From: Chloroflexi bacterium OLB13 | GTDB lineage: Bacteria > Chloroflexota > Anaerolineae > Aggregatilineales > Phototrophicaceae | NCBI GenBank assembly: GCA_001567485.1 | Contig: JZRA01000075.1 | Coordinates: forward strand, 1 to 44,162 | Length of the DNA stretch: 44,162 bases | Direction: 5' to 3' | Part shown: positions 9,282 through 17,457 of the stretch, piece after piece | Position numbering within the stretch: position 1 is the first letter of the stretch | How the letters are laid out: every line of letters starts with the position of its first letter | Position numbers and translations under genes: made by a program | The notes under the pieces: generated by a model | What the model was told of the DNA's origin: nothing | The model's database searches: none | The model's input: the letters and a program-made list of their open reading frames with translations, nothing else

Positions 9282-10136
9282 CTATGAGGTAGGCGGCTTA
9301 CGTGCTTTCAAAGCGAGGTTCACGGTCGAACGGCCGGGCGGTTCGTCCAGTACGTTGCCCCGGTCGAACCAGTTAAACGCCGCGAGGCCCATTCGGATCG
9401 GGTTATACCACGGCGCGTCGGGCTGATCGAACTGCGTGCGGTCGGCGGTCTGGGCCATCGCCTTGGGCAGCGCGCCGCGCTCAAGCAGCGGTTTGCCGAA
9501 TCCGTAGACAAGGTTGTGAATGAACGGGAAGCTGTGATGCGTGAACGCGCGCTCGCGCTCAACCTCGAAGCCCGCGCCAATCGCCGCGCTGCGCAGCTGC
9601 TCAGGCGTATACAGCCGCACATGATTCGCCCATATCCCGGCGAACGGCCCGTGCTGGATATGGGTCTTGAACACCGATTCGAGCGTCTTGTTGATCGGAT
9701 CCCACCAGAACGGGTAATTGGCGTGCGGCACCGTGATCGACCGCCACGCGCCCGGCTTGAGCACCCGCAGCGCCTCTTTCAAGCCGCCCACGTCGTCGTC
9801 AATGTGTTCGAGGACTTCGGACAGGATCACGGCGTCGAACGTCCCGTCCGGGAACGGCAGGTCGTAGATGTTGGCGCGCACCAGCGAGATGCCCGGCAGG
9901 TGGCCGATGTTGCGCCGCGCCTTCTCGATCACCTCGGCGTCAAGGTCGGCGCCGACCAGCCGCGCCTTACTGACGTAGCGCAGCATGTTGAGGTAGAAAC
10001 CGCGCCCACACGGCATGTCGAGGATCGTCATATCGTCACGCGGTTCGACCCACTCGAACACCGTTTCGACGCGCTTCTTGAAGGCCATATCGGCCTCGTT
10101 GCGCGTCATGTAGCGGATGATGTCTTTATCGACCAT
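9282..10136 (-). CDS. Class I SAM-dependent methyltransferase
   Basis: A Rossmann-fold methyltransferase of 284 residues. Motif I is ILDMPCGRGFYLNML, motif II the acidic LVGADLDAEVIEKA, and motif IV the FDAVILSEVLEHIDD block typical of the UbiE/COQ5-like Methyltransf_11 group. I place the start at the ATG at 10136 (MVDKDIIRYMTRNEADMAF). The open frame extends further upstream, but that part is arginine-rich shadow sequence lying inside the preceding glycosyltransferase. The start overlaps the end of that gene by 11 bp, so the two are coupled. The context suggests a sugar, lipid or polyprenol substrate in surface glycan synthesis, but no specific substrate is indicated. Confidence 0.85.
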   Translation of the reverse strand: MVDKDIIRYMTRNEADMAFKKRVETVFEWVEPRDDMTILDMPCGRGFYLNMLRYVSKARLVGADLDAEVIEKARRNIGHLPGISLVRANIYDLPFPDGTFDAVILSEVLEHIDDDVGGLKEALRVLKPGAWRSITVPHANYPFWWDPINKTLESVFKTHIQHGPFAGIWANHVRLYTPEQLRSAAIGAGFEVERERAFTHHSFPFIHNLVYGFGKPLLERGALPKAMAQTADRTQFDQPDAPWYNPIRMGLAAFNWFDRGNVLDEPPGRSTVNLALKARKPPTS

Positions 10137-11289
10137 CGACCGCGTACTCCCAGAATGTCTGCTCATACCGGTTGACGGTCTCCTCAAACGAGAAGACCGC
10201 GCTGATTTCATCATGCGGCTTGGTGAACGACTCCGGATGCGCCAGCACGCGGTTGATCGCCTTGCCGAACGCCTGTGGATCACCCTTCGGCGCCAGCAGA
10301 CCCATCCCCGTCGCGCTGACCGGCACGCGCCCGCCCGGCGTGTCGGTCATCACCACCGGCGTGCCGCACAGCATGGCCTCGACCTGCACCAGCGCGAAAC
10401 ACTCCGAGTCGCTCGGCAGGGCCAGCACGTCGATAGCCGCGAAGAAGTCGGCCATGAACTGCATGTCGTCTTTGAGGCCGAGGAAGATCAGGTGGTCGCG
10501 GTATTTGTCCACAATCGGCTTATACAGCTCCCATGTACTCTCGTACGGGATGTCGTATTGACCGGCGAACACGATACGCGCGTTCGGGTGTTGCTTGTGG
10601 ATCTCGTCCAGCGCGCGGATCAGCACGTCCGGGCGCTTCTCCTGAACGAACCGGCCCGCGTATCCGATCAGCGGCGCGCCGTCCGGCGACCACTCGGCGC
10701 GAAGCTGCGCGGCACGCTCAGGGTTCGGCCGCGGCATCGTGATCGGCGGATAGATCGGCCGCACCTTCTTACGCACCGGCCCGAGGTAATACGAGTGGTC
10801 GGCATAGTCCTCCGAGTACGCGATCACGGCCGGCGCGCGCCATGCCATGAAGCGATACATCGCAAACATGATGGCGGTGATGACACGGTTAAACAGGCCG
10901 GCAGGCAGGATCAAGTCACCGTGGTGAGTCGGCACGATACGGCGGCCGGTCAACATGCCGAGGACGCTCAACAGCGCGGTCTCCAGCATCGGCGTGTGGA
11001 TGCTGACGACGTCGTGCTGGCGCATCAGCTTATAGGCCGCCCACGGATACGCCGGCATGTACATTCCACGGCTGACGGCGAACGGCAGCGGCGTCAGGCG
11101 CACGATGCGCACACCGTTGATCGTCTCGTCGCGCTGGAGTTCGGGTTTGTGACGGGCGCACAGCACCGTGACGTGATGCCCGCGCCGCACCAATTCCTCG
11201 GCGATGCGCTGGATATACAGCTGCATCCCAGTCCGGTGCGGCAGGTAATACAGAAGGCAAATGAGGACATTGAGTTTGCGTTCGTTCAT
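10126..11289 (-). CDS. GT4-family glycosyltransferase (GT-B fold)
   Basis: A cytosolic or membrane-associated retaining glycosyltransferase of 387 residues that uses a nucleotide-activated sugar. The N-terminal half has LLYYLPHRTGMQLYIQRIAE and HTPMLETALLSVLG. The C-terminal half has the GT4 donor site: IGYAGRFVQEKRPDVLI, the FLGLKDDMQFMADFFAAIDV segment, then ALPSDSECFALVQVEAMLCG, which includes the E-x7-E motif, and TPVVMTDTPGGR. Its ATGA start overlaps the stop of the upstream membrane protein, and its own end overlaps the methyltransferase start, so the block is read as one transcript. Confidence 0.9.
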   Translation of the reverse strand: MNERKLNVLICLLYYLPHRTGMQLYIQRIAEELVRRGHHVTVLCARHKPELQRDETINGVRIVRLTPLPFAVSRGMYMPAYPWAAYKLMRQHDVVSIHTPMLETALLSVLGMLTGRRIVPTHHGDLILPAGLFNRVITAIMFAMYRFMAWRAPAVIAYSEDYADHSYYLGPVRKKVRPIYPPITMPRPNPERAAQLRAEWSPDGAPLIGYAGRFVQEKRPDVLIRALDEIHKQHPNARIVFAGQYDIPYESTWELYKPIVDKYRDHLIFLGLKDDMQFMADFFAAIDVLALPSDSECFALVQVEAMLCGTPVVMTDTPGGRVPVSATGMGLLAPKGDPQAFGKAINRVLAHPESFTKPHDEISAVFSFEETVNRYEQTFWEYAVDGR

Positions 11290-12320
11290 GCCACTTCCGT
11301 GGGGGGTGGGGCTTCCTGCTCTGCCCGCTGTGTGATCTGTTCAAGCGACACGCCCTCGGCCAGCATGCCGATGATTCCGAGGCCGCCGTTGACGCCCAGA
11401 TTGGTCGCGTGGACGATAATCGCGAAGGCCGTCCCCGCCGCGAGGCCCTCCGGCGTCGCGGTATACCCAAGCGCGCTCAACGCCAGCAGGATCGAGCCTT
11501 CGTATGGCCCGACGTTCCCCGGCACGGCGGGCAGCGCCACCGCGAACGACGCCGATGCGATGAACAGCAGCGTCGCCACAGCATCCGCCTGCGGATAGAT
11601 CACCAGCATCAACGCCATCCCGGTCAGGAACGACAGCCCCCAGCTGATCGCCGTCCACAACAGCGCCGACGCCAGCGAGCCGATTTGCGCGATGGGCTGC
11701 AACCCGTCGAGCAGATGGTCGAACATCGTGCGCAGGCGTGGGCGGAGCGGGCTGGCCTTCACGACGGGCAGCCGGCTCGTCACCGCTTCGAACAGCGCCG
11801 TCGCCCAGCCGCGCTTCGCCGCCATCAGCACCAAGAACAAGAATCCGCCCAGCGCAAGCACGGTGGTGATCACGCCGGTCGTGCGCAGCGCGTCCGGCAC
11901 CGGCCCGACCGCGAGGCCAATCGCTAAGAACACGGCGACGGCCAGCAGGTCGAGCAGGCGTTCGACCACGATCGTGCTGGCGGTGTGGAAGAACGGCACG
12001 CCATCCTCGCCACGGCTCGCCAGCCACGCCCGCGCGACCTCGCCCAAGCGCATCGGCAGCACGGCGTTCAGCATGTACGCGATGTTCATCACGTGGAACG
12101 TGCGCGACATACCCAATCCGCCGCCAAGCAGCACACGCCAGCGGATCGCTCGCGTGTACAGGCCCAACGCGGCGAGCAGCGCGGCGGGGATCACCCACGC
12201 GTAATTGGCCGTCCGCAGCGACTCCCACAACAGCGCGAGGTCGATCTGCCGCGCGATCAACACGATGACGACGCCGCTGACCAGCGCGCCCAGCGCCAAC
12301 ACGCGCCAATGTCGTCTCAA
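11286..12320 (-). CDS. MprF/AglD-type (UPF0104) integral membrane protein
   Basis: A polytopic membrane protein with the lysylphosphatidylglycerol-synthase transmembrane region. Family members are flippase-like or assist glycosyltransferases. About eight hydrophobic segments are visible, with the family blocks RAIRWRVLLGG, LNAVLPMRLGEVARAWL and VVERLLDLLAVAVF, and a C-terminal ALPAVPGNVGPYEGSILLAL. I choose the TTG at 12320 as start: AGGAG lies seven bases before it and the adjacent promoter would place the transcript start near 12342. The open frame continues upstream through the promoter, so the longer start is not credible. It is the first gene of the four-gene glycan block and is divergent from the SH3b lipoprotein. 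Confidence 0.85.
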   Translation of the reverse strand: MRRHWRVLALGALVSGVVIVLIARQIDLALLWESLRTANYAWVIPAALLAALGLYTRAIRWRVLLGGGLGMSRTFHVMNIAYMLNAVLPMRLGEVARAWLASRGEDGVPFFHTASTIVVERLLDLLAVAVFLAIGLAVGPVPDALRTTGVITTVLALGGFLFLVLMAAKRGWATALFEAVTSRLPVVKASPLRPRLRTMFDHLLDGLQPIAQIGSLASALLWTAISWGLSFLTGMALMLVIYPQADAVATLLFIASASFAVALPAVPGNVGPYEGSILLALSALGYTATPEGLAAGTAFAIIVHATNLGVNGGLGIIGMLAEGVSLEQITQRAEQEAPPPTEVA

Positions 12321-12347
12321 GGGGACACTCCTCACCGAAAACCGCGC

Positions 12348-12354
12348 TATTATA
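12348..12354. promoter_or_regulatory. Shared -10 region of a divergent promoter pair
   Basis: GCTATTATAGC is almost palindromic. On the minus strand it reads TGCTATAAT (-10 at 12354-12349), an extended -10 for the membrane protein starting at 12320, leaving a leader of about 22 bases. On the plus strand it reads TATTAT, usable for the lipoprotein at 12386. I see no strong -35 on either side. Confidence 0.55.
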
Positions 12355-12385
12355 GCATGCGTGCGCAACCAAAGGTCTACACGCC

Positions 12386-12892
12386 GTGACGCCGAAATCC
12401 TCACTCCTGTTCGTGCTGCTGCTGCTGGCCGCCACCGCTTGCGGCCCGCGCCCACAAGCCGCGCCCACGGACACGCCTGACGTGCCGATCCCGACCGCAG
12501 CGTTCACATCCACCGCGACCGCTTCCCCTACCCCCACACGAACATCGACGCCCGCTATCGTGATCGCGCCGCTGCGCTCGGCCACTGCGGTACGGTTCTC
12601 GGCGACGGTCGCGCCAGCGCCGGTGTGTCAGGATACGCCGCGCTCGCGCATGATCGTGCAGGCGCGCGGTCAAGTAACGTCGGAAGACCCCAGCCCGCTC
12701 AACGTGCGCGATTCGGCCAGCATCCGCGCCGAGGTGCTCACACAGCTGCAAGCGCGCAGCCTGTTTTACGTGCTGGACGGGCCGCGCTGTGCCGACGGAT
12801 ATACGTGGTTTCGCATCCGGGCGCGCGGCGTCGAGGGGTGGGTCGCCGAGGGTGACAGCGAGGACTACTACATCGAGCCGATCCTACCGTGA
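12386..12892 (+). CDS. SH3b-domain lipoprotein
   Basis: A secreted, membrane-anchored protein of 168 residues. It begins with a GTG codon, AAAGG lying about ten bases upstream. The signal peptide ends in a lipobox, LLAATAC, with the lipidated Cys at 19. A Thr/Pro/Ala-rich tether of about 60 residues follows, then a bacterial SH3 domain (SPLNVRDSASIRAEVLTQL through DGYTWFRIRARGVEGWVAEG), a fold that usually binds peptidoglycan or other wall components. A Cys pair (CQDT and RCADG) may form a disulfide. It stands alone between divergent and tRNA genes, so its partner is unknown. Confidence 0.82.
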   Translation: MTPKSSLLFVLLLLAATACGPRPQAAPTDTPDVPIPTAAFTSTATASPTPTRTSTPAIVIAPLRSATAVRFSATVAPAPVCQDTPRSRMIVQARGQVTSEDPSPLNVRDSASIRAEVLTQLQARSLFYVLDGPRCADGYTWFRIRARGVEGWVAEGDSEDYYIEPILP

Positions 12893-12904
12893 CGCTTCAC
12901 CGTC

Positions 12905-12934
12905 TTGCCGAAGCGCGCGCCTTACGAGTACAAT
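12905..12934 (+). promoter_or_regulatory. Sigma70-type promoter of tRNA-Leu
   Basis: TTGCCG at 12905-12910 and TACAAT at 12929-12934, separated by 18 bases and ending 10 bases before the tRNA. Confidence 0.65.
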
Positions 12935-12944
12935 GCACACGCAT

Positions 12945-13025
12945 GGGGTTGTGGTGAAATGGCAGACACAGCTGACTTAAAATCAGCCGCCGAAAGGCAT
13001 GTGGGTTCGAGTCCCACCAACCTAC
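12945..13025 (+). tRNA. tRNA-Leu (anticodon UAA)
   Basis: Class II tRNA with a long variable arm. The D arm is GTG paired with CAC, the anticodon stem is GCTGA/TCAGC with loop CTTAAAA giving anticodon TAA, the variable arm is CGCCGAAAGGCAT, and the T arm is GTGGG-TTCGAGT-CCCAC. The acceptor stem pairs well from position 3 to 7 (GGTTG with CAACC), but positions 1 and 2 are G against A and G against U, which is unusual. CCA is not encoded. Confidence 0.9.
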
Positions 13026-13051
13026 ACAGGTTTCGAGGTTTCGAGACCCGC

Positions 13052-13081
13052 TTGACACTCGATCGGCGCGCTCAGTATAAT
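13052..13081 (+). promoter_or_regulatory. Consensus sigma70 promoter of tRNA-Gly
   Basis: A perfect TTGACA at 13052-13057 and a perfect TATAAT at 13076-13081 with an 18-base spacer, nine bases before the tRNA. It is the strongest promoter in the window. Confidence 0.85.
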
Positions 13082-13090
13082 TCATTCAGC

Positions 13091-13163
13091 GCGGGTGTAG
13101 CTCAGTTGGTAGAGCATTTGCTTCCCAAGCAAAGTGTCACGGGTTCGAGTCCCGTTACCCGCT
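13091..13163 (+). tRNA. tRNA-Gly (anticodon CCC)
   Basis: A complete cloverleaf: acceptor GCGGGTG/TACCCGC, D arm GCTC/GAGC, anticodon stem TTTGC/GCAAA with loop TTCCCAA giving anticodon CCC, and T arm ACGGG-TTCGAGT-CCCGT, discriminator T. It decodes GGG. CCA is not encoded. Confidence 0.95.
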
Positions 13164-13170
13164 CAGCGTC

Positions 13171-13196
13171 AACCGCCCTACACGGGGCGGTTTTGT
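13171..13196 (+). terminator. Rho-independent terminator after tRNA-Gly
   Basis: An 8-bp stem, AACCGCCC with GGGCGGTT, closes a six-base loop and runs into TTTTGTTG, just downstream of the tRNA. Confidence 0.85.
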
Positions 13197-13318
13197 TGTG
13201 AGGCGACACCGCATATTGACGATGCCGCGCCTCACGACTAGAATGGCGCCACTCTGTTGCACGCATGTCCATCCCGCCCCAAGCGCGGATTGAGCACACA
13301 TTTGTTAGGAGTATCATC

Positions 13319-13978
13319 GTGGCCGAATTTACCATTGATGCCCAGCCTCGCACTGTGACGGGCAAGAAAGTCGGCGTGCTCCGCCGCGAGGGTTTCGTGC
13401 CGGCAACGGTCTACGGCCCGAAGTCTGATCCGGTCAACGTGCAAATCCCGTATCGGCCGTTGGAGCTTGCCCTGCTCAAAGCCGGTGGCTCGAACCTGAT
13501 CGATATCACGTCGGGCGGCAAGAAGCACACCGTGCTGGTGCGCGAAGTACAGCGCAACCCGATCACCCGCAAGATCACCCATGTTGACTTCTTTGAACTC
13601 GACCTGACTGCCCGCCTGCGCACCGACGTCCCGCTTCAGCTCGTCGGTGAAAGCCCGGCCGTTGAAGCGCGCCTCGGTGTGCTCATCACCGGCCCGACCA
13701 GCCTGCACGTCGAACTGCTTCCGTCGCAGTTGATGGATCACATCGCCGTCGACATCTCCGTGTTGACCGAGGTCGGCCAATCAATCCACGTCGCGGACAT
13801 CAAGCTCGAAGCGGGTATCGTCATCCTCAACGATCCGGAAGAACTGATCGCTCGCGTCTCGCAGACCGCCGCGGCCCGCGCCGACGAGGAAGAGCTGGCT
13901 GAGGGTGAAGAGGGTGCGGGTTCGGCCGAACCCGAGGTCGTCCGGCGCCACAAGGACGAGGACGAAGACGAGGACTAA
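13319..13978 (+). CDS. rplY: 50S ribosomal protein L25, CTC (long) form
   Basis: Ribosomal protein bL25 in its general-stress CTC form, binding 5S rRNA in the central protuberance. I place the start at the GTG at 13319 because AGGAG stands eight bases upstream; the open frame before it is not part of the family. In the 219 residues, the N-terminal domain (GKKVGVLRREGFVPATVYGP, then HTVLVREVQRNPITRKITHVD) is the 5S-binding beta-barrel, followed by the TL5/CTC C-terminal domain (LLPSQLMDHIAVDIS). The C-terminus is a run of acidic residues ending in DEDEDED. A transcription terminator follows. Confidence 0.95.
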   Translation: MAEFTIDAQPRTVTGKKVGVLRREGFVPATVYGPKSDPVNVQIPYRPLELALLKAGGSNLIDITSGGKKHTVLVREVQRNPITRKITHVDFFELDLTARLRTDVPLQLVGESPAVEARLGVLITGPTSLHVELLPSQLMDHIAVDISVLTEVGQSIHVADIKLEAGIVILNDPEELIARVSQTAAARADEEELAEGEEGAGSAEPEVVRRHKDEDEDED

Positions 13979-14017
13979 GCCCCGCGCTTTCATCCACAAC
14001 CTCACGTTGTTTCGTAA

Positions 14018-14052
14018 TAAAGAGGGAGCCACGATATGTGCGCTCCCTTTTT
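14018..14052 (+). terminator. Rho-independent terminator after rplY
   Basis: GGGAGC at 14024-14029 pairs with GCTCCC at 14042-14047 and is followed by five T residues; A residues on the 5' side extend the stem. Confidence 0.85.
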
Positions 14053-14113
14053 GATGCCGGGATGCGCAGCACGTCGTATACTGAAACCTGAACCCCAAGG
14101 CTGAGGTGGCTCA

Positions 14114-14122
14114 TGCTATAAT
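14114..14122 (+). promoter_or_regulatory. Extended -10 promoter of the Ser/Thr kinase operon
   Basis: TGCTATAAT, with the TATAAT hexamer at 14117-14122, lies 33 bases before the kinase GTG. No clear -35 is visible, which fits an extended -10 promoter. Confidence 0.6.
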
Positions 14123-14155
14123 GCGCTTCAGCACCATCTTCGGAGAGTGACGCTT

Positions 14156-16267
14156 GTGACTTCGTTAATCGGCCGAATGCTCGGCGCCTATGAAATACGT
14201 GACGTTATCGGTCACGGCGGAATGGCGTCTGTCTATCTAGGCTATCGGGCAGACGTCGATCGTACCGTGGCGGTGAAAGTTCTCCCTCCGCATCCCGGCA
14301 TGAACGCCGATGCGCACGCGCGTTTCCAGCTCGAAGCACGCACGATCGCCAACCTTCAACATCCGCACATCCTGCCGCTGTACGACTACGGCACGACCGA
14401 CGATGGCGTGCTGTATCTCGTCATGCCCTACATCACGGGCGGCGCGCTTGACCGGATCCTGCGTGATGGCCGTCTGACGATGGACAAAGCCACACGCATG
14501 GCGCGCGAGATCGCCAGCGCGCTTGACTATGCGCACCGGCAGGGCGTGATCCACCGTGACATCAAACCCGCCAATATCCTCATTGACGGCGAAGGCAACG
14601 CGCTGCTGGCGGACTTCGGCATCGTCAAGCTGGCCGAAGGCGGCACCGGACTGACCGGAACCGGCGTGGTCGGAACACCTGCCTATATGTCCCCCGAACA
14701 GGCGCAGGGCTTCGAGCTGACCCCGCGCGCCGACCTGTATTCGTTCGGCATCGTGGTCTACGAAATGATCACCGGCAGGCTGCCATTCACCAGCGACAGC
14801 GTCATGCAGCTGATGCTCAAGCACCTGACCGATACGCCCACCCCGCCCAGCGAGGTGCTTCCGTCGCTCTCGCCCGCGATCGACGCCGTGCTGCTCAAGG
14901 CAATCGAGAAGAAACCTGAAGCGCGCTTTACGACAGCGACCGCGTTCGCCGACGCGCTGCAGCAGGCCGCGAGCAGCACCGCCCTGCCCCGTCCCTCAGA
15001 CGACCCGACCGTGCGCCTCGGCGTCGGATCGGAAACACCGGCCCGCACTACCCCGCGCCAGCCGATTCAGATCAAGCTGTCCGGCTCGTCGGCCCCGATC
15101 ACCGTGCCGCTTGACCCGGAGAATCCGACTCCCGGCACGATCGTGATTCAATCCGGCGGCTCCGGCCTCAGCACGCCGCTGATCATCGGATTCGCGGTGG
15201 TCGCGCTGGTGGCGCTCGTGGCGCTGATCGCCGTACTGCTGTCGACTCGCAGCGGCGAGGCCCCTCAGACGACGAACACACAGGCAACCCAGCAGGCGGT
15301 GGCGGATCAACAGGCGACACGCGCCGCGATCACTGCCCAGCTTCCACCCTCGTTCGGGCAGGTCAGCTTCAGCTCGACCGAGGCCAACCTGACGGGCGAC
15401 AGCGTCAACGTGAGCGTCCACGGCTTTCCGCCGCCGAGCGCCGGCACGCAGTACACCGCCTCGCTGCTGGACTCCGAATCCGGCGAACGCTTGACGCTCG
15501 GCCGCTTGACGGTCGACGCCGTGGGCAACGGCGCGCTGAGTTTCATCGACGAGGAAGGGCGTTCGCTGCCGCTGATCTTCGACACGGTGGAGGTCTCGCT
15601 GGAGTCGACCACGGGCGAACCGGCGTTTACGGACGTGCGCTTCCGGGGGCATATCACACCGCTGCTGCAAGCCGCGATGCAGGAGTTGTTCGTCGCGTCG
15701 GAAAACGGGGCGCGCGGCGGAAGCCTGCTGGAAACCGCGCAGCGCGACGCCAACGCCGCGACCCAGCACGCGGGTCTGGCCGCGAAGGCGACCAACCTTG
15801 CGGGGCGCTGGACGCACGTCGAACACACGCTCAACATCCTGCTCGGCGGTGAGGAGGACTTCGACGGTAACGGTCGCGGATCGAACCCCGGCACCGGCAT
15901 CGGCCTGCTCACGACGTTAGACCGGATCAGCGCCAGCCTTCAGAACGCCGTGGACGCCGAGGACACGCCTATTCGCATCCAGAGCGAGGCGGAACTGGTG
16001 CGCGTGTGTTTGGAGAACGTCCGCAGCTGGTCGAATCAGGTCATCGAGCTTGAACGGCAAACACTAACCGTCGAAACGCTCGAAGAGACCGAGGACGCCG
16101 CGCTGCGATCAACCGAGATCGCCAACCTGTTGATCCCCGGAGTCGACCAGAACCAGAACGGCGTGGTCGAGCCGTTCGAGGGCGAGTGCGGCCTTGAACA
16201 AATCGGCACCTACGGGCTGATTATCGCGTCGTTGGACTTGTACAAGGCCGACAGCGACGCTCCATGA
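14156..16267 (+). CDS. Transmembrane Ser/Thr protein kinase (PknB-like) with extracellular EF-hand-like loop
   Basis: A Hanks-type kinase with an extracellular sensor. I start it at the GTG at 14156, eight bases after GGAGAG; a GTG nine bases upstream overlaps that site. The kinase domain (about 12-275) has the glycine loop GHGGMASVYLG, VAVKVLPP with Lys41, HRDIKPANIL with catalytic Asp135, ADFGIVKL with Asp153 and GTPAYMSPEQA, so it should be active. A proline-rich linker leads to one membrane helix at about 342-364. The outer region of about 340 residues has no recognised domain, but carries a perfect EF-hand loop pattern, DQNQNGVVEPFE, at 664-675 and a partial one at about 568. The stop overlaps the ATGA start of the next gene, so kinase and propeller lipoprotein are coupled. 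Confidence 0.92.
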   Translation: MTSLIGRMLGAYEIRDVIGHGGMASVYLGYRADVDRTVAVKVLPPHPGMNADAHARFQLEARTIANLQHPHILPLYDYGTTDDGVLYLVMPYITGGALDRILRDGRLTMDKATRMAREIASALDYAHRQGVIHRDIKPANILIDGEGNALLADFGIVKLAEGGTGLTGTGVVGTPAYMSPEQAQGFELTPRADLYSFGIVVYEMITGRLPFTSDSVMQLMLKHLTDTPTPPSEVLPSLSPAIDAVLLKAIEKKPEARFTTATAFADALQQAASSTALPRPSDDPTVRLGVGSETPARTTPRQPIQIKLSGSSAPITVPLDPENPTPGTIVIQSGGSGLSTPLIIGFAVVALVALVALIAVLLSTRSGEAPQTTNTQATQQAVADQQATRAAITAQLPPSFGQVSFSSTEANLTGDSVNVSVHGFPPPSAGTQYTASLLDSESGERLTLGRLTVDAVGNGALSFIDEEGRSLPLIFDTVEVSLESTTGEPAFTDVRFRGHITPLLQAAMQELFVASENGARGGSLLETAQRDANAATQHAGLAAKATNLAGRWTHVEHTLNILLGGEEDFDGNGRGSNPGTGIGLLTTLDRISASLQNAVDAEDTPIRIQSEAELVRVCLENVRSWSNQVIELERQTLTVETLEETEDAALRSTEIANLLIPGVDQNQNGVVEPFEGECGLEQIGTYGLIIASLDLYKADSDAP

Positions 16268-17457
16268 ACCGTTTCCGTGCTGCGACGGCGGTGCTGATCG
16301 CTGTGCTGTTGGCCGCATGTGTTGGCACGCCGCCGCCTGAAACCCCCGGCTTTCCGGCCCAGTCGCGCCCGACGCAGACCCCGCTGCCGACCGCTTCCGG
16401 TTGGCAGGCCGCCCAACAGCCGATCACCCTCGACACGGCCTCTCAGCTGCGCGAACTGGGCCGGCTCGAAGCGCCCGAACCGCCCTCGACGGTGTTCGCC
16501 TATGCGCTGTCGCTCGACAGCAGCATGCTCGCCGGGTTGAACAACGATTTTCTGCTGGTATGGGATCTGATTACCGGATCGATGCTGATCGCCACGGGCC
16601 GGCGCGGCGCGAATGCCGTCCTGTTCGACCCCGACCGGTCAACCGTGTACACGCTGTCACCAGACGGCGTGCTGCGGCCCTACGACGCGCGCACGGGCAG
16701 CACCGGCCAAAACCTGATCCTGAACGACGCCTATAACGACGTGTACGCCTACGATCCGGTCGGCGGCTGGCTCGCCTTCGGACGTGGGGACGGCTTCGTC
16801 GACATCTGGGATCTGCCGCGGCGGGCGCGTGTCCACGTGCTCGATCTGGGCGAAATCCCGCCGACCGCGATGGCCTTCGACCCCAGCAGTTCACGGCTCG
16901 CCGTGGCCGACCGCAGCGGCGCTGTCACCCTCTGGGACACCGAAAGCGCCGAACAGATCGACCGCGAGGAACTGCTCGTCAACATCACCGAGTTGATCTA
17001 TGCGCCGACTGGCCGGGCGTTGATCGCCAGCACGAGCGACGGAGTCATCCAGCTCAACCCCGCCACCGGCGAGCCGATCCGCCAGCTCACCACGGGGGCC
17101 AATGCCGGCGTGCTGGAGTTCGTGCCGGAGTCCGGCTATCTGCTGACGGGCGGCGCGGCCGGTGATCTCAACATCTGGGACACCACCGCCCAACAGCTGC
17201 GCGCGGTGCTGCCCAGCACGACGGGAGACCGGCCCAGCGCGGCGCTCTCACCCGCCGGCGACATGGTGCTGGCGACTACCCGCGGCGGCAGCCCGTCGTT
17301 GTGGAATATCAGCGAGATCGCGCAGGGCGCGGCGCTGCGCGGCAGCCTCAATCTGCCGCCGCTGGACGTGCTGCGCGCGGTGTGGACATCCGACTCGTTG
17401 CAGATCTTGGTGTTTGAAGCGCTGGGGCCGGTGCGCGTGTTTGGTGTAACGCGCTAG
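16264..17457 (+). CDS. WD40-like beta-propeller lipoprotein
   Basis: A secreted, lipid-anchored propeller of 397 residues. The signal peptide ends in VLLAAC with the lipidated Cys at 19, followed by a Pro/Thr-rich linker to about residue 45. The rest consists of WD40-type blades, seen as repeated D-x-W-D-like endings: LLVWDLITGSM, VDIWDLPRRARV, VTLWDTESAEQI, LNIWDTTAQQLR and PSLWNISEIAQ, with loop phrases such as LSPDGVLRPYDARTGS. Translational coupling to the kinase suggests that it binds the kinase's outer region or shares its signal. Its TAG stop lies in a CTAG that is also the stop of peptide deformylase on the other strand. Confidence 0.87.
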   Translation: MNRFRAATAVLIAVLLAACVGTPPPETPGFPAQSRPTQTPLPTASGWQAAQQPITLDTASQLRELGRLEAPEPPSTVFAYALSLDSSMLAGLNNDFLLVWDLITGSMLIATGRRGANAVLFDPDRSTVYTLSPDGVLRPYDARTGSTGQNLILNDAYNDVYAYDPVGGWLAFGRGDGFVDIWDLPRRARVHVLDLGEIPPTAMAFDPSSSRLAVADRSGAVTLWDTESAEQIDREELLVNITELIYAPTGRALIASTSDGVIQLNPATGEPIRQLTTGANAGVLEFVPESGYLLTGGAAGDLNIWDTTAQQLRAVLPSTTGDRPSAALSPAGDMVLATTRGGSPSLWNISEIAQGAALRGSLNLPPLDVLRAVWTSDSLQILVFEALGPVRVFGVTR

